A DNA stretch of 64,000 nucleotides from Balanoglossus misakiensis (GCA_040954595.2 CM082577.2:2604001-2668000), one strand, 5' to 3'; positions 39,305 to 50,333 are shown, counted from the stretch's first letter. Program-made: numbers and translations. Notes: a model not told the origin generated them from the sequence alone.

Positions 39305-42300
39305 ATGGGCCTGGAGCCGGTAAACTCTGTAGTCTTTGCTCTCTTGTTTCTGGCAGCCACTTCTTCAGCCGATAGCGTGAGCAGCGACGATGTAGGTAAG
39401 CACAGATTCGTGTACATTGTGAGTACATGAATAATGTCATATCACAGAGGTATCTATTACGTACAACTTCAAGGTCACTGGCCCTTTCAACCTTGGGCAC
39501 TAGCGTCTACGACTGCGATCTTTTAAAAAATACGACACATTTATTCGAAACAGTAAGAATGTTCGTGTTTGAAAGCATCCAGAGACTAATTTGGGATTTA
39601 TTTTCCGCGCGATACCATAAAAGGGTTGATGAAATTTTCAGTCGCGTTTGAGGTACATATGCTTGGTCTCCATACCCAGTGTGTTTTAGATAGACTCACA
39701 CACACACACACACTGGGTATGGAGACCAGGCTAAGGCGCATACAACTTGAAGCTCACATAAGCGCCTGTGATGAGATGAACGTCAACTACAAGAGTGGAC
39801 CCACAAACATTTCCAAAATCCCGCCCGTAACATGCACAATAATCATAATACATATCATCTGGAGCTGCCACATATCTGTGAAGCCGTGAACTTGAATTAA
39901 AGTCTATCGAGGGACTGCCGCGGATCCACAGCCCTACCACTCCCTCGACCGTTTGTGTTTGAGAGTCGGACCATGGAGTAGCTGCATGGTCAGACACAAA
40001 CACAAAGAACCGATCGGGAGGGGCATATGTAGGGTCACTGATCCGCAAAGGAATAACTACAGTAAACACGACCGTGGCCATTGCTGCATGGATGTTAAGC
40101 AGCGGAATCCACTGTTGCCATTTCTGTATTGGGAAATATGCACATTTTCAGGAAAAAAAACGGTTCATTCAGAGCGTCCAAAACTGGGTAGTTCTTCACT
40201 CTGCTTGACAAAATAAAATTAATTTAACACGATTGGAACTATTTTGGGATAATTGCATGTGAATGAATTGACAGTACGCGTACTACGTACCCGCTGTTTT
40301 GTCATATTGTTTCTTTTAACAATAGTAGAATTTCTATATTCTTCCAGTGCAACAAATGATCATCATTCTTGTTCACAATTTAATGGTATTCAATTATCCC
40401 AAAATAGTTCCAACTGTGTTCAATTCTCATTTAATAGTGATTTACGGTTTTCAAGTAGGCCTAGCTATGGATTTTTCTGCCCAAGAAACAGTATCCGTGG
40501 CGTCTGCCGCACATTGTAGTTTTGACCTTTGTTTCAAGAGTGACACCAGCCTGGCGTAAAACGCCTTCCAGGCTTCATATTGTGCACACGAAACGGTTTG
40601 CAAACAACAAAAAACGTCTAAGCCAATATTTGTTCCAATTTCGCTCACACTCGTGTCTCGCTTCTTGTGTCTCATACTCAAAGTCAAACACACTGTGTGC
40701 ATGTAACAATGTTGGCAAAAAACTCAGACTGGAGGACGGAGAAGGGGTGGGGGTGGGGAGACAAGATGACTGAAGGAGACGATTTTACTTATGTTTTATT
40801 GTATGTACTGAAAGCGACGTTCATTCTCTGTCGGACTCAGGTTATTTTTGGCACGTTGCCGATTTCCACTACAACGACAAGTACTCGACAGAGGGCGTCG
40901 CCTCCTACTACTGCCACTACTGGAACGAAAGCGCCGCTCAAGAGCTCGGTTACTATGGCGACTACGAGTGCGGTTCTCCGCTGAGCCTGGTCATAGCAGC
41001 CGTGCAGGGCATGAAGGACCTCAAAGATGACGTCGATTTCATCATCTGGACAGGGTAGGTCGATATATTGGTCAATTGTTCTAACAAGCGTTGCAGTAGG
41101 ACACGCTTCTATGTGAAAAAATGAGATTGACCATAAAAACAGGTCCTTTTAATTCATTTCGACATGTGTCATGTCCAAGTGATGCTTGATGATCTTTGTT
41201 ATGCAAATTAGCGTATCACCCAGACTTCAAACAAGTTGGATTGGCTCAACATTGGGGGAGTAGCCTTTTTTATTAGACTCATGAGTCGTGTGCGGGTGCT
41301 CCGCCGCATTGCCTGGTAAAGGGTCTTAGGAAGTGAGCAGAAGCGCCCGCACAGGACTTATGAATCGTTCAGTCTACCGGTTGTGTTTGCCGGCTGTGAT
41401 CTACACCCTTTGCAGTGCAGTTCTTCTTGTTCAGCTGATCTTTCTAGGCTTAGATCCCGGTATATAGAGATTTCTAGCAAAAACGGCCTCATAATCGTCT
41501 TCTCATATTTTTTCTCAGTGATGATGCACCTCACATTCCCGACTCCATGATTGGCGAGGAGCTGATGACAGAAATCATAGAGAACCTGACGACTATCATC
41601 AAGAACGAATTCCCGACCACCCAGGTGTATCCAGCGATCGCCAACCACGACTACGACCCCAGCAATCAGCTGCCGCCTCACAACACTCCCCAGTACGATG
41701 CTATTGCCGCTGCCTGGAGCTCCTGGTTGGCGGGCGAGCCTGCGGCCGTCGACACACTGAAGACAGGTCAGTTGTCACCAGTCAGTCAGTCAGTCAGGTG
41801 TAAGTCACTGATTGATTGGGTAAATGGGTTGGTGTGTGTGAGCGTGAATGAATGAGCGAGTGGTTGAGTACGATATTCTTCGCAGGCGAACGTAACCTAG
41901 TGGTGCAGTGTCGTTTTGAAAAAAGACCCTACTAGATTTAACCTATAATGTACCTCCTTCACGCCACAGCCGGCTATTACACGCTGAAAATGGAGAACGG
42001 AATTCGTCTCATCGTTCCGAACAACAACTTGTACTACACGTACAATAAAGTGACCGAGGGCATGGACGATCCCGCTGGCCAATTTATGTGGATGAAGGAA
42101 ACGCTGGAAGCTGCCAAAACTGCCGACGAAAAGGTTTGTGGGATGACGGAGCACTGAGAAAACTTTTATGAACGCAGTGTCACATTTGCATATAGACAGC
42201 TTTAAATATAAAATGTCAAAACTGTACTTTTAATATTTTTTCAAGTCAAGCATGCACAGTCGTGAAACTTTCTGTTTGGCACACTTAATACTGTAAAAAA

Positions 42301-42662
42301 TTTCATCTACATGTACATCTCAAATCTTTACTGCAATATAGGCGTAAATACATGTACTTTCGATGATCGATTTCCCCCTTTTTTCACTGTACTAAAGGTT
42401 TGGGTGGTTGCACATATTCCCCCGGGCCACCCCGAGAAATCTCATTCTCCACCGTGGTTCTATCCAGAACACAACTCGAAGTACATTGAAATAATGGAGG
42501 ACTACGCTGATATCATTGTCGGCCAATTCTACGCCCATCACCACAGTGACCACTTTAAAATTTATTACAATGAAGACGGTGAGTTTTATCTTCTTCGTTC
42601 TTGATTTTAAAGAACGTGCTCTCTCTCTCTCTTTGTCTTTTCTCTCTCCCCCCTCTCTCTCT

Positions 42663-42695
<33 letters not shown>

Positions 42696-43353
42696 CTCCC
42701 TCTTCTCTCTCTACGTCACTCGAGTGAGTTCTTTTATAGCGGAAATTATCGGAAGGCCAATATTGCCTTGAATATTGACTGGTAAACTCCGGGAAAATCG
42801 TGTAAAAATCTGTCTCTATTTCATTTTGTCCACTGCAGGGGAGCCTATTAATTCGTTGCTGCTGGCTCCCGCCGTCGTTCCGTGGCGAAACCCTTACGTT
42901 TACAGACCCGAATTCGGCGCCAATAACCCCGCCATCAGACTGGTCAAATTTCAGCGCTCCACCGGAAAGTTGCTGGACATCGTCCAGTACATGATGAACT
43001 TGACGGAGGCCAACGAGAACGGCCGGGTCGAGTGGGCGACAGAATACGTCGCCACCGACGCTTACGGCATCGACGACGTCACGACCGAATCACTCCACAA
43101 ACTGGTGGAGTCGATGCGACCCGACGGGAGCGAGTATTTTCGTAAATACAACTTGTACAATTCCGTCAGTTACGACACCTCTCCTTGCGACGCCGTCTGC
43201 AAGACGACGCACATCTGTGCCATCACCACTCTGAAAGTGAACGAGTTCGACGCCTGCATGGAGGGCGTGTCTTCAGGCGATCGTCTAGCTGTGTCTACGT
43301 TAACCTCTCTGCTCCTGACAATTGCTATCTTGGCCGCTTTTCAGCTCAATTAG
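39305..43353 (+). CDS. Acid sphingomyelinase-like phosphodiesterase (SMPDL3 type)
   Basis: Six coding exons, 470 residues: 39305-39395, 40841-41054, 41519-41766, 41970-42133, 42398-42578, 42839-43353. A signal peptide (about residues 1-23) is followed by a calcineurin-like metallophosphatase domain. Metal-ligand motifs are DFH (D38, H40), GDDAPH (D103), NHD (N144, H145), AHIPPGH (H245) and AHHH (H286, H288). The late NNPAIRL motif and a Cys-rich C-terminal region fit SMPDL3A/B. The last 20 residues are hydrophobic (TSLLLTIAILAAFQ), preceded by small residues, as in a GPI-anchored SMPDL3B-type ecto-enzyme. These enzymes cleave phosphodiester or nucleotide substrates at the cell surface or in endolysosomes; the exact substrate here is unknown. 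A or B type cannot be assigned. A poly(A) signal follows at 43597. Confidence 0.92.
39661..39731. repeat. 71-bp fold-back hairpin
   Basis: Arms GGTCTCCATACCCAGTGTGT and its complement around a short loop and (CA)n, inside the first intron of the SMPDL3-like gene. The outer ends resemble TAGCCTGGTCTCC. Confidence 0.75.
42618..42715. repeat. (CT)n pyrimidine tract
   Basis: Long CT/CCCT run in the last intron of the SMPDL3-like gene, about 120 bp upstream of the acceptor. Confidence 0.85.
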
Positions 43354-43596
43354 ATGTAATGTGATTAAAATCAAATGTGGCGTTGGGCGCCGTCACGCGT
43401 CTTTACCTTCGCTGATTTTTGGCTGTTCTGTTCGGAAGGGTACGGACAGACTGAATGTTTTTAGTTATGTTGGTATGTATTTTTATGAAAAAGTAATATT
43501 GGATGCAGTATCTCATGTGTATATGTTTGAAAGATACTAGCTCCAGTGCTGGAATTATCTAAAGACATTCAGTTTTACAATTACTGCCTGTAGTCT

Positions 43597-43602
43597 AATA
43601 AA
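43597..43602 (+). terminator. AATAAA poly(A) signal of SMPDL3-like gene
   Basis: AATAAA about 245 bp after the stop codon; the only canonical signal seen there. Confidence 0.6.
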
Positions 43603-44070
43603 TACGGTAACAAATTCGAATTTTGACTGTCAATCCCAAAAGAGTGTTTATAACGAGATTTTACCAGTGCCTTGGTGGCGGATTCAGACTGCCCCCAACG
43701 TCAACATATAAAATACCAATACTTCGGCCTATGACCAGACCAGACGACCCGATGAGGGATCGGCTCAGCTTCATGCATTGCTGAGATGCCAATCTGACGT
43801 CTTCAATATACTGAAAGTAACGCGGGGCCCAAGTTGAGAAAACTGCTATCACGCACAGCAAGATAAAACAATAGCCAAAGTCCGCTAAAATCGACATGCT
43901 ATAAGGTTAGTATTCCAGTGGGATGAAGTTTTGAACCATGTTGATAGCACGAAATTCAGCAACTTCGATTTATACTTCTCTGCCTTGGCCAAAAAGGCGA
44001 GACAGAAACAAGGCTATCATTTCAACTACACAGTGAATTTATTTTCAACTGTTCTCAGACTTTTGCAGCC
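43603..44070. other. Intergenic
   Basis: Short gap before the ankyrin/SOCS gene. A 78-residue minus-strand frame (43661-43897) is not supported by any motif. A splice-acceptor-like TTTTGCAG directly precedes the next start codon, so a 5' non-coding exon may lie here. Confidence 0.4.
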
Positions 44071-45423
44071 ATGGAGGAGGCCGATATTTCGGAGAAGCTG
44101 TTCCTTCCAAGGTTCCACAGTTACATGAAAAGGACTTATCAGATGTGGGACATGTTACCGGAGGAGTTCCAGCAGGGCGCTCTGAATGCGATATACCAGG
44201 CGATTGAGAAAGACTTCGGTGACCTCCTAGCTGCTATCCTCGACGCTGGATTCTCGCCTAACATTACTTTCGACATCGACGAATCCTCGAATGAGTTTGT
44301 CATGGATCGGGAGAATCCTCCACCAAACGTGCTGACCATGTCTGCTCTCAAAGTAGCCGTGAAAAACGACAGCTCCTCGTGCGTGAAGATACTGGTTGCT
44401 GCCGGTGCCCGTATCCGTCCCTCTGAGTGTATACTGTTCACTGCGTACGAGAACGCTGATTTTCACACTCTGGCGCTGTTGCTGGAAAGCGGTGCTGATC
44501 CCGACGAGCGCAGCAAGATTGGCACGCCGCTGCTGTGTGCGTGCTCAGGAAATCACGACAGCGAGGTTTTGGAACTTCTCCTCGCCCACGGCGCCTCGGT
44601 GCACGCCGCCGACATCGCTACCCTGCGCCCGCCTCTGCACTACGCGGTGTCCGGAAACCGGCAGGGGAGGCTGTACCGCTGCGCCTTGCTACTGCTCGAT
44701 CACGGAGCCAACCCGAACTCCCGGAACAGACAAGACGAGACTCCGGCCTTCGTGGCGGCGGCCTTCAGCGCCGAGACCACGGAGTTGATCCTCAGCCACG
44801 GCGGCAAAATAAACACCACGAACGCCTCCAACAGCACGGCTCTGCATCACGCGTTTGCGGCGACTGGCCAAGTGGAGTTGGAGAGCGTGAGACTTCTGGT
44901 CGACCTCTTGCCAGACCTGAACGCGGTCGATGCAACCGGGCACACCGTGCTGGACTTGGCACTCGAACACTACTCCTCACACCGTCACCGTTGGGACGAC
45001 GGGCCCGACTTCCCCACTGCCAACGTCAGACTGCTCATCAACCACAACGCAAAGACCCGGAGCTTTTCCACCTCGGACATGGTCATGCTGGCATCGGTGA
45101 ACCCCCACCAGATTGAACTGATAGGGTTGATTCTCAACAGCACCAGCAACTGTAACGTTATCACCAGTCTGGTTGCGGCCGTTTCTGATCACATACGTGA
45201 GAAACACACCGTGGAAGATGCTGGAGACGATCACGACAGATATTCTGAGTTTTACGACAGGTTTTATGCAGCTGCCAACAGGCCACGTTCGTTGAAACAC
45301 CTATGCAGGTGCGCCATGAGAGAACACGTCGGGAAACAGTTTGCAAATGTAGTGCCCTCCCTGCACATCCCGAAATCAGTCATCAGCTACCTTCTGCTGG
45401 ATGACCCGTGTGACCTCAAATAA
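44071..45423 (+). CDS. Ankyrin-repeat and SOCS-box protein (ASB-like), intronless
   Basis: One uninterrupted 450-residue frame starting in strong context (GCAGCCATGG). After an N-terminal helical part (about 1-85) there are about seven ankyrin repeats between residues 88 and 330, seen by motifs such as LLLESGADPDE, LLLAHGASV, LLLDHGANPN, LILSHGG and TALHHAF. The C-terminus has a SOCS box: the BC-box-like RPRSLKHLCRCAMREHVG followed by LHIPKSVISYLL. ASB proteins recruit Elongin B/C and a cullin to form ubiquitin ligases; the ankyrin array selects the target, which is unknown here. The coding frame has no intron, which raises the possibility of a retrocopy or a single-exon member of the family. 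An AATAAA signal lies at 45500. Confidence 0.88.
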   Translation: MEEADISEKLFLPRFHSYMKRTYQMWDMLPEEFQQGALNAIYQAIEKDFGDLLAAILDAGFSPNITFDIDESSNEFVMDRENPPPNVLTMSALKVAVKNDSSSCVKILVAAGARIRPSECILFTAYENADFHTLALLLESGADPDERSKIGTPLLCACSGNHDSEVLELLLAHGASVHAADIATLRPPLHYAVSGNRQGRLYRCALLLLDHGANPNSRNRQDETPAFVAAAFSAETTELILSHGGKINTTNASNSTALHHAFAATGQVELESVRLLVDLLPDLNAVDATGHTVLDLALEHYSSHRHRWDDGPDFPTANVRLLINHNAKTRSFSTSDMVMLASVNPHQIELIGLILNSTSNCNVITSLVAAVSDHIREKHTVEDAGDDHDRYSEFYDRFYAAANRPRSLKHLCRCAMREHVGKQFANVVPSLHIPKSVISYLLLDDPCDLK

Positions 45424-45499
45424 CTGACCAGGGAAGTTATGTAAAAGTACAATTTATATAGACTTGCCTTATTAAATTATATGGGCTTCATTATTTTAT

Positions 45500-45505
45500 A
45501 ATAAA
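45500..45505 (+). terminator. AATAAA poly(A) signal of ASB-like gene
   Basis: Canonical signal 77 bp past the stop codon. Confidence 0.6.
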
Positions 45506-46250
45506 TACATTTCAGAAAAAAAAATTCCAGAGTTATCGCGGGCGCATTCATCATGTGTTTTCATATTTACAGAAACTGTTATTTACAACGTCTGCAATGT
45601 GATTAAAAAAATAAGAAATTGGTTGTGTCGGAGCACACAGCAGAAATAGACACTGTTTGTACACTGTGGAAGATTCTGGGGAGTTTCTATGACGACTGAC
45701 GACTATTATTACACAGCACTGCGCCGTGAAGTTGTACAGTGTGTTATATGTGCAGGCTGCGAAATGAACAACAGGCCGTTGAAGTAAGTGCCCGGATGCA
45801 GACTCACCAGTACAAAAACGCCATTTGGTGTTAGAAACATCTTTTTGCACAGCCTAAACTCCCAGTGGGTTCAGAGGTTAAATTCTGTCAGCACATCAGC
45901 AAATTTGAACGTGTTAGACTGTGCTCTGATTGGAAGCTACGCACTGCGCGCCTTTTTGGGCCTTATTTTATTGTAAGGGACGATTCGTCGTTTAATGGGT
46001 AGGGCATGTCATGTGTTCATGGATGTTATTCTAGGAGACAGAGAAGGGCAGAAGGGTGTCAGCTGCAGGCTCGGGCAAAATGTTTTATTTGTGACTTGGC
46101 GTTTAATATCATGTTTGTGTAATCTACAGATATAAGTCTAATATTTTGTAAGCAAATAGCTTGACAATTCAAGAACCCAGAACTTGGAAACAGCCTCAGC
46201 CCACGATTGTAGCGGATGTTTATTAAAGAGAGTAGCGCTTCCCCTCACAG
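45506..46250. other. Intergenic between ASB-like and H2A
   Basis: No supportable exon; a 99-residue minus-strand frame at 45551-45850 has no recognisable motif. No H2B or other core histone gene is present beside the H2A gene. Confidence 0.5.
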
Positions 46251-46258
46251 TATTTAAG
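46251..46258 (+). promoter_or_regulatory. TATA-like box of the H2A gene
   Basis: TATTTAAG about 107 bp upstream of the start codon, which would place transcription start near 46280 and give an 80-90 nt 5' UTR. Confidence 0.5.
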
Positions 46259-46364
46259 TGGAGCACTGCCCTTGTACTTAATACCGCCACCAACCGTTCG
46301 TTTTCTGCATCAAAGGACATCATACAACATAAACCGAACCCAACGAACAACATCGCAAACAAAG

Positions 46365-46751
46365 ATGTCTGGACGAGGAAAAACAAGAAGCAAGCCGAGA
46401 TCGCGCTCGAAGCGTGCCGGCCTGCAGTTCCCCGTGTCTCGCATGCATCGCTTCCTCCGCAAGGGAAATTATGCGAAGCGCATCAGCTCCGGTGCCCCGG
46501 TGTACATCGCGGCGGTGATCGAGTACCTGACGGCTGAGGTGCTCGAGCTCTCCGGCAACGCTGCTCACGACAACAAGCGATCCAGGATCATCCCCCGTCA
46601 CTTGCAGTTGGCCATCCGCAACGACGAGGAACTGAGCAAGTTGATGTTCGGCGTGACCATCGCACAGGGCGGTGTTTTGCCGCACATCCATCCGGTGCTT
46701 CTGCCGAAAAGCCGACAGGCCAAGAGCCCGAGCAAAGGCAAAGCGAAGTAA
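46365..46751 (+). CDS. Divergent histone H2A, replication-type gene
   Basis: Intronless frame of 128 residues starting MSGRGK. The histone fold is intact ([47 protein letters not shown]), and the acidic-patch residues of the EYL...AEVLEL helix and the DEE stretch are kept. Departures from canonical H2A: PVSR for PVGR, an L1 loop reading KRISSG instead of ERVGAG, AAHDNK for AARDNK, LMFGVT before the docking region, and [12 protein letters not shown] where canonical H2A has LPNIQAVLLPKK. One of the paired lysines at the ubiquitination site is therefore a serine. The tail ends KSPSKGKAK, with an SPxK-like motif. The N-tail is about four residues shorter and Arg-rich. The gene has a 3' histone hairpin, so it is processed like an S-phase histone mRNA. 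A germline or sperm role is inference. Confidence 0.95.
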   Translation: MSGRGKTRSKPRSRSKRAGLQFPVSRMHRFLRKGNYAKRISSGAPVYIAAVIEYLTAEVLELSGNAAHDNKRSRIIPRHLQLAIRNDEELSKLMFGVTIAQGGVLPHIHPVLLPKSRQAKSPSKGKAK

Positions 46752-46788
46752 AACACGTATGCTAATTTGGCGTACAAAAACAACATCG

Positions 46789-46804
46789 GCCCTTTTCAGG
46801 GCCC
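46789..46804 (+). terminator. Histone 3' stem-loop
   Basis: GGCCCTTTTCAGGGCC 38 bp after the H2A stop: a 6-bp stem with a TTTC loop, the SLBP-binding hairpin of replication-dependent histone mRNAs. A purine-rich AAAAAGAGAACT about 10 bp further (46815-46826) fits a U7-binding downstream element. Confidence 0.93.
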
Positions 46805-46826
46805 CACATCCTCCAAAAAGAGAACT

Positions 46827-47865
46827 ACCGTTACCTAAAAGATTACTTGCATGCTCGTGCATGTTTCCATAAAATGATTACTATTACTGTAAGACACTGC
46901 ATTTATTTTGTTTTGCATAAATTAAACGATAACATGGGTGACGCCGCTCCATTGCACGTCAGACCTCGAGCTAAATTCGTTTCCGGAAGAAAAAAACAAC
47001 AACGGGGCCCTCTATTTTACATCTCCCCGAGGTGCGTTCGCAATAAAGCTTACTTTTATATTTAGGTCAGGATCAGCCTCATCTAGCGCACAGGACGTAC
47101 GAGCATTAAAGTGTTCCCTTTCCTTATTTTTATCCGTAACGCTTCTGTGGTCACCCACGAATATCCGAATTGGTAATTTAAGTGGTTTCATTTTCCATCA
47201 AATTTCCATGATATTCAAATTGCCGATGGCATATCGCCCATACGCACGCCTCCCAAAACTAAACATGAAAGCACTCGAAGTAAAGCAAAATATTTGGGTC
47301 TATATATTTGACGCACCTCGTGTATGAGCTCGTACGAAACGTCATTAGTCGCATTATTTCCAAATATTCCAAGTAACTGATTTGTCTTTGGGGTTACAGA
47401 CATTGTGAACTGGAATTGACCGTTCACATACATACTTTCAGTCGACTTGTGTTCTGTGTGTGAATCCTTTTGAAGTGAGGGCTCCCGCCAATCGTGTCAT
47501 GGCATGTATGTGAAGACGATTGGTCAGCCTGACAAAGCCTGCAGAACACAACTTCAATGAGACGAGATTGATTCAGCCTAGGCGAAGCTGGCTTTCATGT
47601 TATGATGACAATGTTACACACAATTCCACATAATATTAAACAATAAAGGAATAATAACGTTCGAATTTAAAAATAATTACATTAAAATTTGTATTGTATT
47701 TCTGGTTAGCCAGCAATGCGATGGTATATGTCCGTTGCCCTTCTATCATCATTCAAGTTGATTGTCGGGTGTGTTCCAAATAATGATTTTTATTATGGAT
47801 GCTGACTCTTTGGCGGTACTTTTGTATAGGTGAACTAACAATTTCGAAATAATGCATATATTTGG
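46827..47865. other. Intergenic, nothing recognised
   Basis: No supportable exon or named repeat. Confidence 0.4.
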
Positions 47866-48036
47866 TATTATATTATACCAGTATATTGATGGTGTAAATC
47901 ACGCTATTTGATTGGTCGAGACACGACACGTGACCGTGATATATTAGCCATATACCACAGTCATATATCATAGTCAAAGAAAATGCCTTTTTAAAATGTT
48001 TTATGCAAAGTTTCAATATACTGGCATAATATAATA
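47866..48036. mobile_element. 171-bp MITE with 23-bp terminal inverted repeats
   Basis: Left end 47866-47888 (TATTATATTATACCAGTATA then TTG) and right end 48014-48036 are inverted copies with one mismatch in 23. No coding capacity. It abuts a second fold-back element. Confidence 0.75.
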
Positions 48037-48178
48037 GCAATAAAACACCCCCAGCCATGGTATACCACTCGATTTTGACCAGTTCAACTCCATATACGCA
48101 CTCGCTATCGCTCGTGCGTATATGTCGTGAACTGGTCAAAATCTCGTGGTATACCATGGCTGGGGGTGTTTTATTGCT
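48036..48178. mobile_element. 143-bp fold-back element with about 65-bp arms
   Basis: Arms beginning AGCAATAAAACACCCCCAGC at 48036 and ending in its complement at 48178, with a loop of about 12 bases (TCGCTATCGCTC). The arms are nearly perfect, implying recent origin or conversion between arms. It is directly adjacent to the 47866-48036 element. Confidence 0.8.
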
Positions 48179-48680
48179 TAAATACAAACCCTCACACAGA
48201 ATACGTTTTAAAAAGAAAATCATTTCAACAAAGTTTTACAGCCTCTTCTTTCTGTGACTCAGTCGTGGCAATCTGTTTCCAAGAAAACTCTGGTTGAAAT
48301 ACAGGTATTAGGCCTATGTGAATCAAGTAATCGTCAATGACAAAATCCTCGCTGTGGACGAATACGAAACGAGTCACGGCTTGTCTGCAAAAAGCGCTCA
48401 TAAAATGTTAACCTGGTACTATTCCCTATATTGGATCACACGGCAAAACAATCACAGCACATGCGTGTCTTAACGTTCTCCTTTTGCCATACTGAGGTAT
48501 GTCATAGTTGCCGAGTACCTGACAACCTTCAATCTTCTCTGACCCCAATCCTTTACAATAAAACCCATTCGTTGATGTATGGCCAATATTACAAGTATTA
48601 AACCATCACACATACATAATGTGTGTAATACAAAAATCGGCATCGCTCAATTAAATATTTACTGTAGTGCGGCAAGAAAC
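48179..48680. other. Intergenic, nothing recognised
   Basis: AT-rich sequence downstream of the sulfurtransferase gene; no exon seen. Confidence 0.4.
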
Positions 48681-48686
48681 TTTATT
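48681..48686 (-). terminator. Poly(A) signal of sulfurtransferase gene
   Basis: TTTATT on the plus strand (AATAAA on the minus strand), about 255 bp beyond the stop codon. Confidence 0.45.
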
Positions 48687-48738
48687 GCCAATTCAAGGCT
48701 ACGTTAAGGTCATTTATGAGTAAATTATGACCCCCATT

Positions 48739-48800
48739 TAGTCTAGAATCCAGACTCGTGGACAAGGCGAGAAAAAAACACTAGTCTGGATTCTAGACTA
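48739..48800. repeat. 62-bp hairpin with TAGTCT ends
   Basis: TAGTCTAGAATCCAGACT and its near complement around a loop of about 26 bases. It lies in the presumed 3' UTR of the sulfurtransferase gene. The TAGTCT ends resemble those of the hairpin at 57335-57431. Confidence 0.75.
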
Positions 48801-48938
48801 TAATGAGTCAGCAAACACGGCAATATATCAAGCAGCTTCAGTCTTTATAAGTTATCTTTAAAATATATATGCGCGCTTGATAAGGATATGCTAGTGCACG
48901 CATGCACGTAATCTAAGTTTTTGTTGCCAAAGAAACGG

Positions 48939-50051
48939 TTATTTCTTCGTGTGAATATTCTCTGGGTTTGCCCTGTAGAAATACTCCACCCAGGCCCCGT
49001 CAAATAGATCTATGTCATCGTTTCCGCAGAGATGACCAGCCAAAATCAGACAACACGCGGACACCCCAGAACCACAGGTAGCCGTCAGGGGTTTCTCCAA
49101 GTCAACTTTCTTTTCCCGGAAGATGGCGGCCAGTTCTTCGACTGGCTTGACTTCCCTGGTGTCCTTGTTAAGTATAGTTGGGAAGGGGATGTTGATGGAG
49201 CCGGGAATGTGTCCCGACTTGCAGTCTGAAACAAAATGAAAAATACATACAGCTTATAGTTTGCATGCATGTCAGATCAAGACGGCGAAGACGCTAGGTG
49301 TGTATAGCCACTCTTGCTGACAAGAGTGGTCACGCTCACTTATGATGACATCCGAAACAACTGAAACATGTGACTAGCCTCTCAAACACGAAAGTTGACA
49401 CGTTGAACAGGATTAATACAGACAAAATATAGCCACCAAGTTACAGCCAATGTCACTTAGCGACTTACCTGGTCTTGGTTCCGGGTCCACCCCGTCGAAT
49501 CTACCAGCAGGTCGTGCGTCGACGACCTGAAACTGCGGATCAGCGATGTTGTTGTCGATTTCTTCGAAGCTTTTCACGGAGCAAGGGTCAAAGGAGGCGC
49601 TAAACGTGCCCCGCTCGACTTTCGGTGCCTGATCCGTCACAGGGTAGCCAGCCTCGAGCCATTTGGGCAGACCGCCGTTCAGGAGAGACACCGCCGGGTG
49701 GCCGAACGTGCGGAACATCCACCAAACCCGCGGGGCCGAGAAGAGGCCGAACTTGTCGTTGTTGTCGTACACCACGACGTGGCAATCGTTCGAAACTCCA
49801 AGATCTCCCACATACTCCGCAAAAGTCTCCAAGCTCGGCAGCATGTGCGGGTAAGGCGAGGTCTTGTCCGAGCACTTGTCGATGTCGAAAAACGAAGCAC
49901 CCACGATGTGTTGCTTCCTGTACTCCTCGGCTGCGTTTCTGTTTGTGTTCGGCAGATGCCAAGAGGCGTCAAGGACGCGGACGTTTCCAAGGCCCGATTT
50001 CAGTCTCTCGGCAAGCCATTTGACGCTAACAAGTGTAGACACCCTGTTCAT
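48939..50051 (-). CDS. MPST: 3-mercaptopyruvate sulfurtransferase
   Basis: Two coding exons, 49469-50051 and 48939-49225, join in phase 1 to give 289 residues (the human enzyme has 297). There are two rhodanese domains: an N-terminal non-catalytic one (about 8-140, with VRVLDASWHLP and VVVYDN) and a C-terminal catalytic one (about 160-282). The active-site loop is CGSGV with the nucleophile C245. This loop distinguishes 3-mercaptopyruvate sulfurtransferase from thiosulfate sulfurtransferase, which has CRKGV. The substrate arginines lie in PEPRPG and nearby. The enzyme moves sulfur from 3-mercaptopyruvate to a cysteine persulfide in cysteine catabolism and H2S formation. No clear mitochondrial leader is seen (start MNRVSTLVSVKWL), so a cytosolic form is likely. 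It is transcribed divergently from ARPC1 across about 0.6 kb. Confidence 0.95.
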
Positions 50052-50333
50052 ACTTGCAAGTGTATATCACAGCCGATGTATGCCCTGTTTTTACCCAGAC
50101 AGCAGAACTGTGTCGACTGACTGCCCTGTATGTAGCGCACTTGCGGTTTATGAACCTTGGGGTTGAATCAGGTGACCGTTTGACCTTTAACCCCACTGAA
50201 AGCGGAACCGCAAACTGAACGTAGCCATTTTGGATTCGTGTTGACTGACCAGAGTCCGCGAGTCTCTTGGAATATCGGTTGATATTTTCACCGCGTCGCT
50301 TTGGTGGGTAATTTGTTTCAATCACTTAGAGAG
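50052..50333. promoter_or_regulatory. Bidirectional promoter region between MPST and ARPC1
   Basis: Less than 300 bp separates the MPST start codon from a likely ARPC1 non-coding first exon, which ends at 50333 with a strong donor (GAG/GTAAGT). The ARPC1 leader resumes at an acceptor ending at 50648, 12 bases before its start codon. Shared promoter use is inference from this spacing. Confidence 0.55.

Noticed and set aside
42618-42715. CT-rich tract as a possible regulatory element
   Set aside because: A simple microsatellite in an intron; nothing beyond length suggests function.
43661-43897. 78-residue minus-strand frame with a hydrophobic N-terminus
   Set aside because: No family or processing motif, and no splice or poly(A) context that favours a gene.
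44396-45116. Alternate plus-strand frames within the ASB-like gene
   Set aside because: Out-of-frame shadows of a GC-rich exon with Arg/Pro-rich composition.
46320-46862. Long minus-strand frame over the H2A gene
   Set aside because: Antisense shadow of the GC-rich histone coding sequence.
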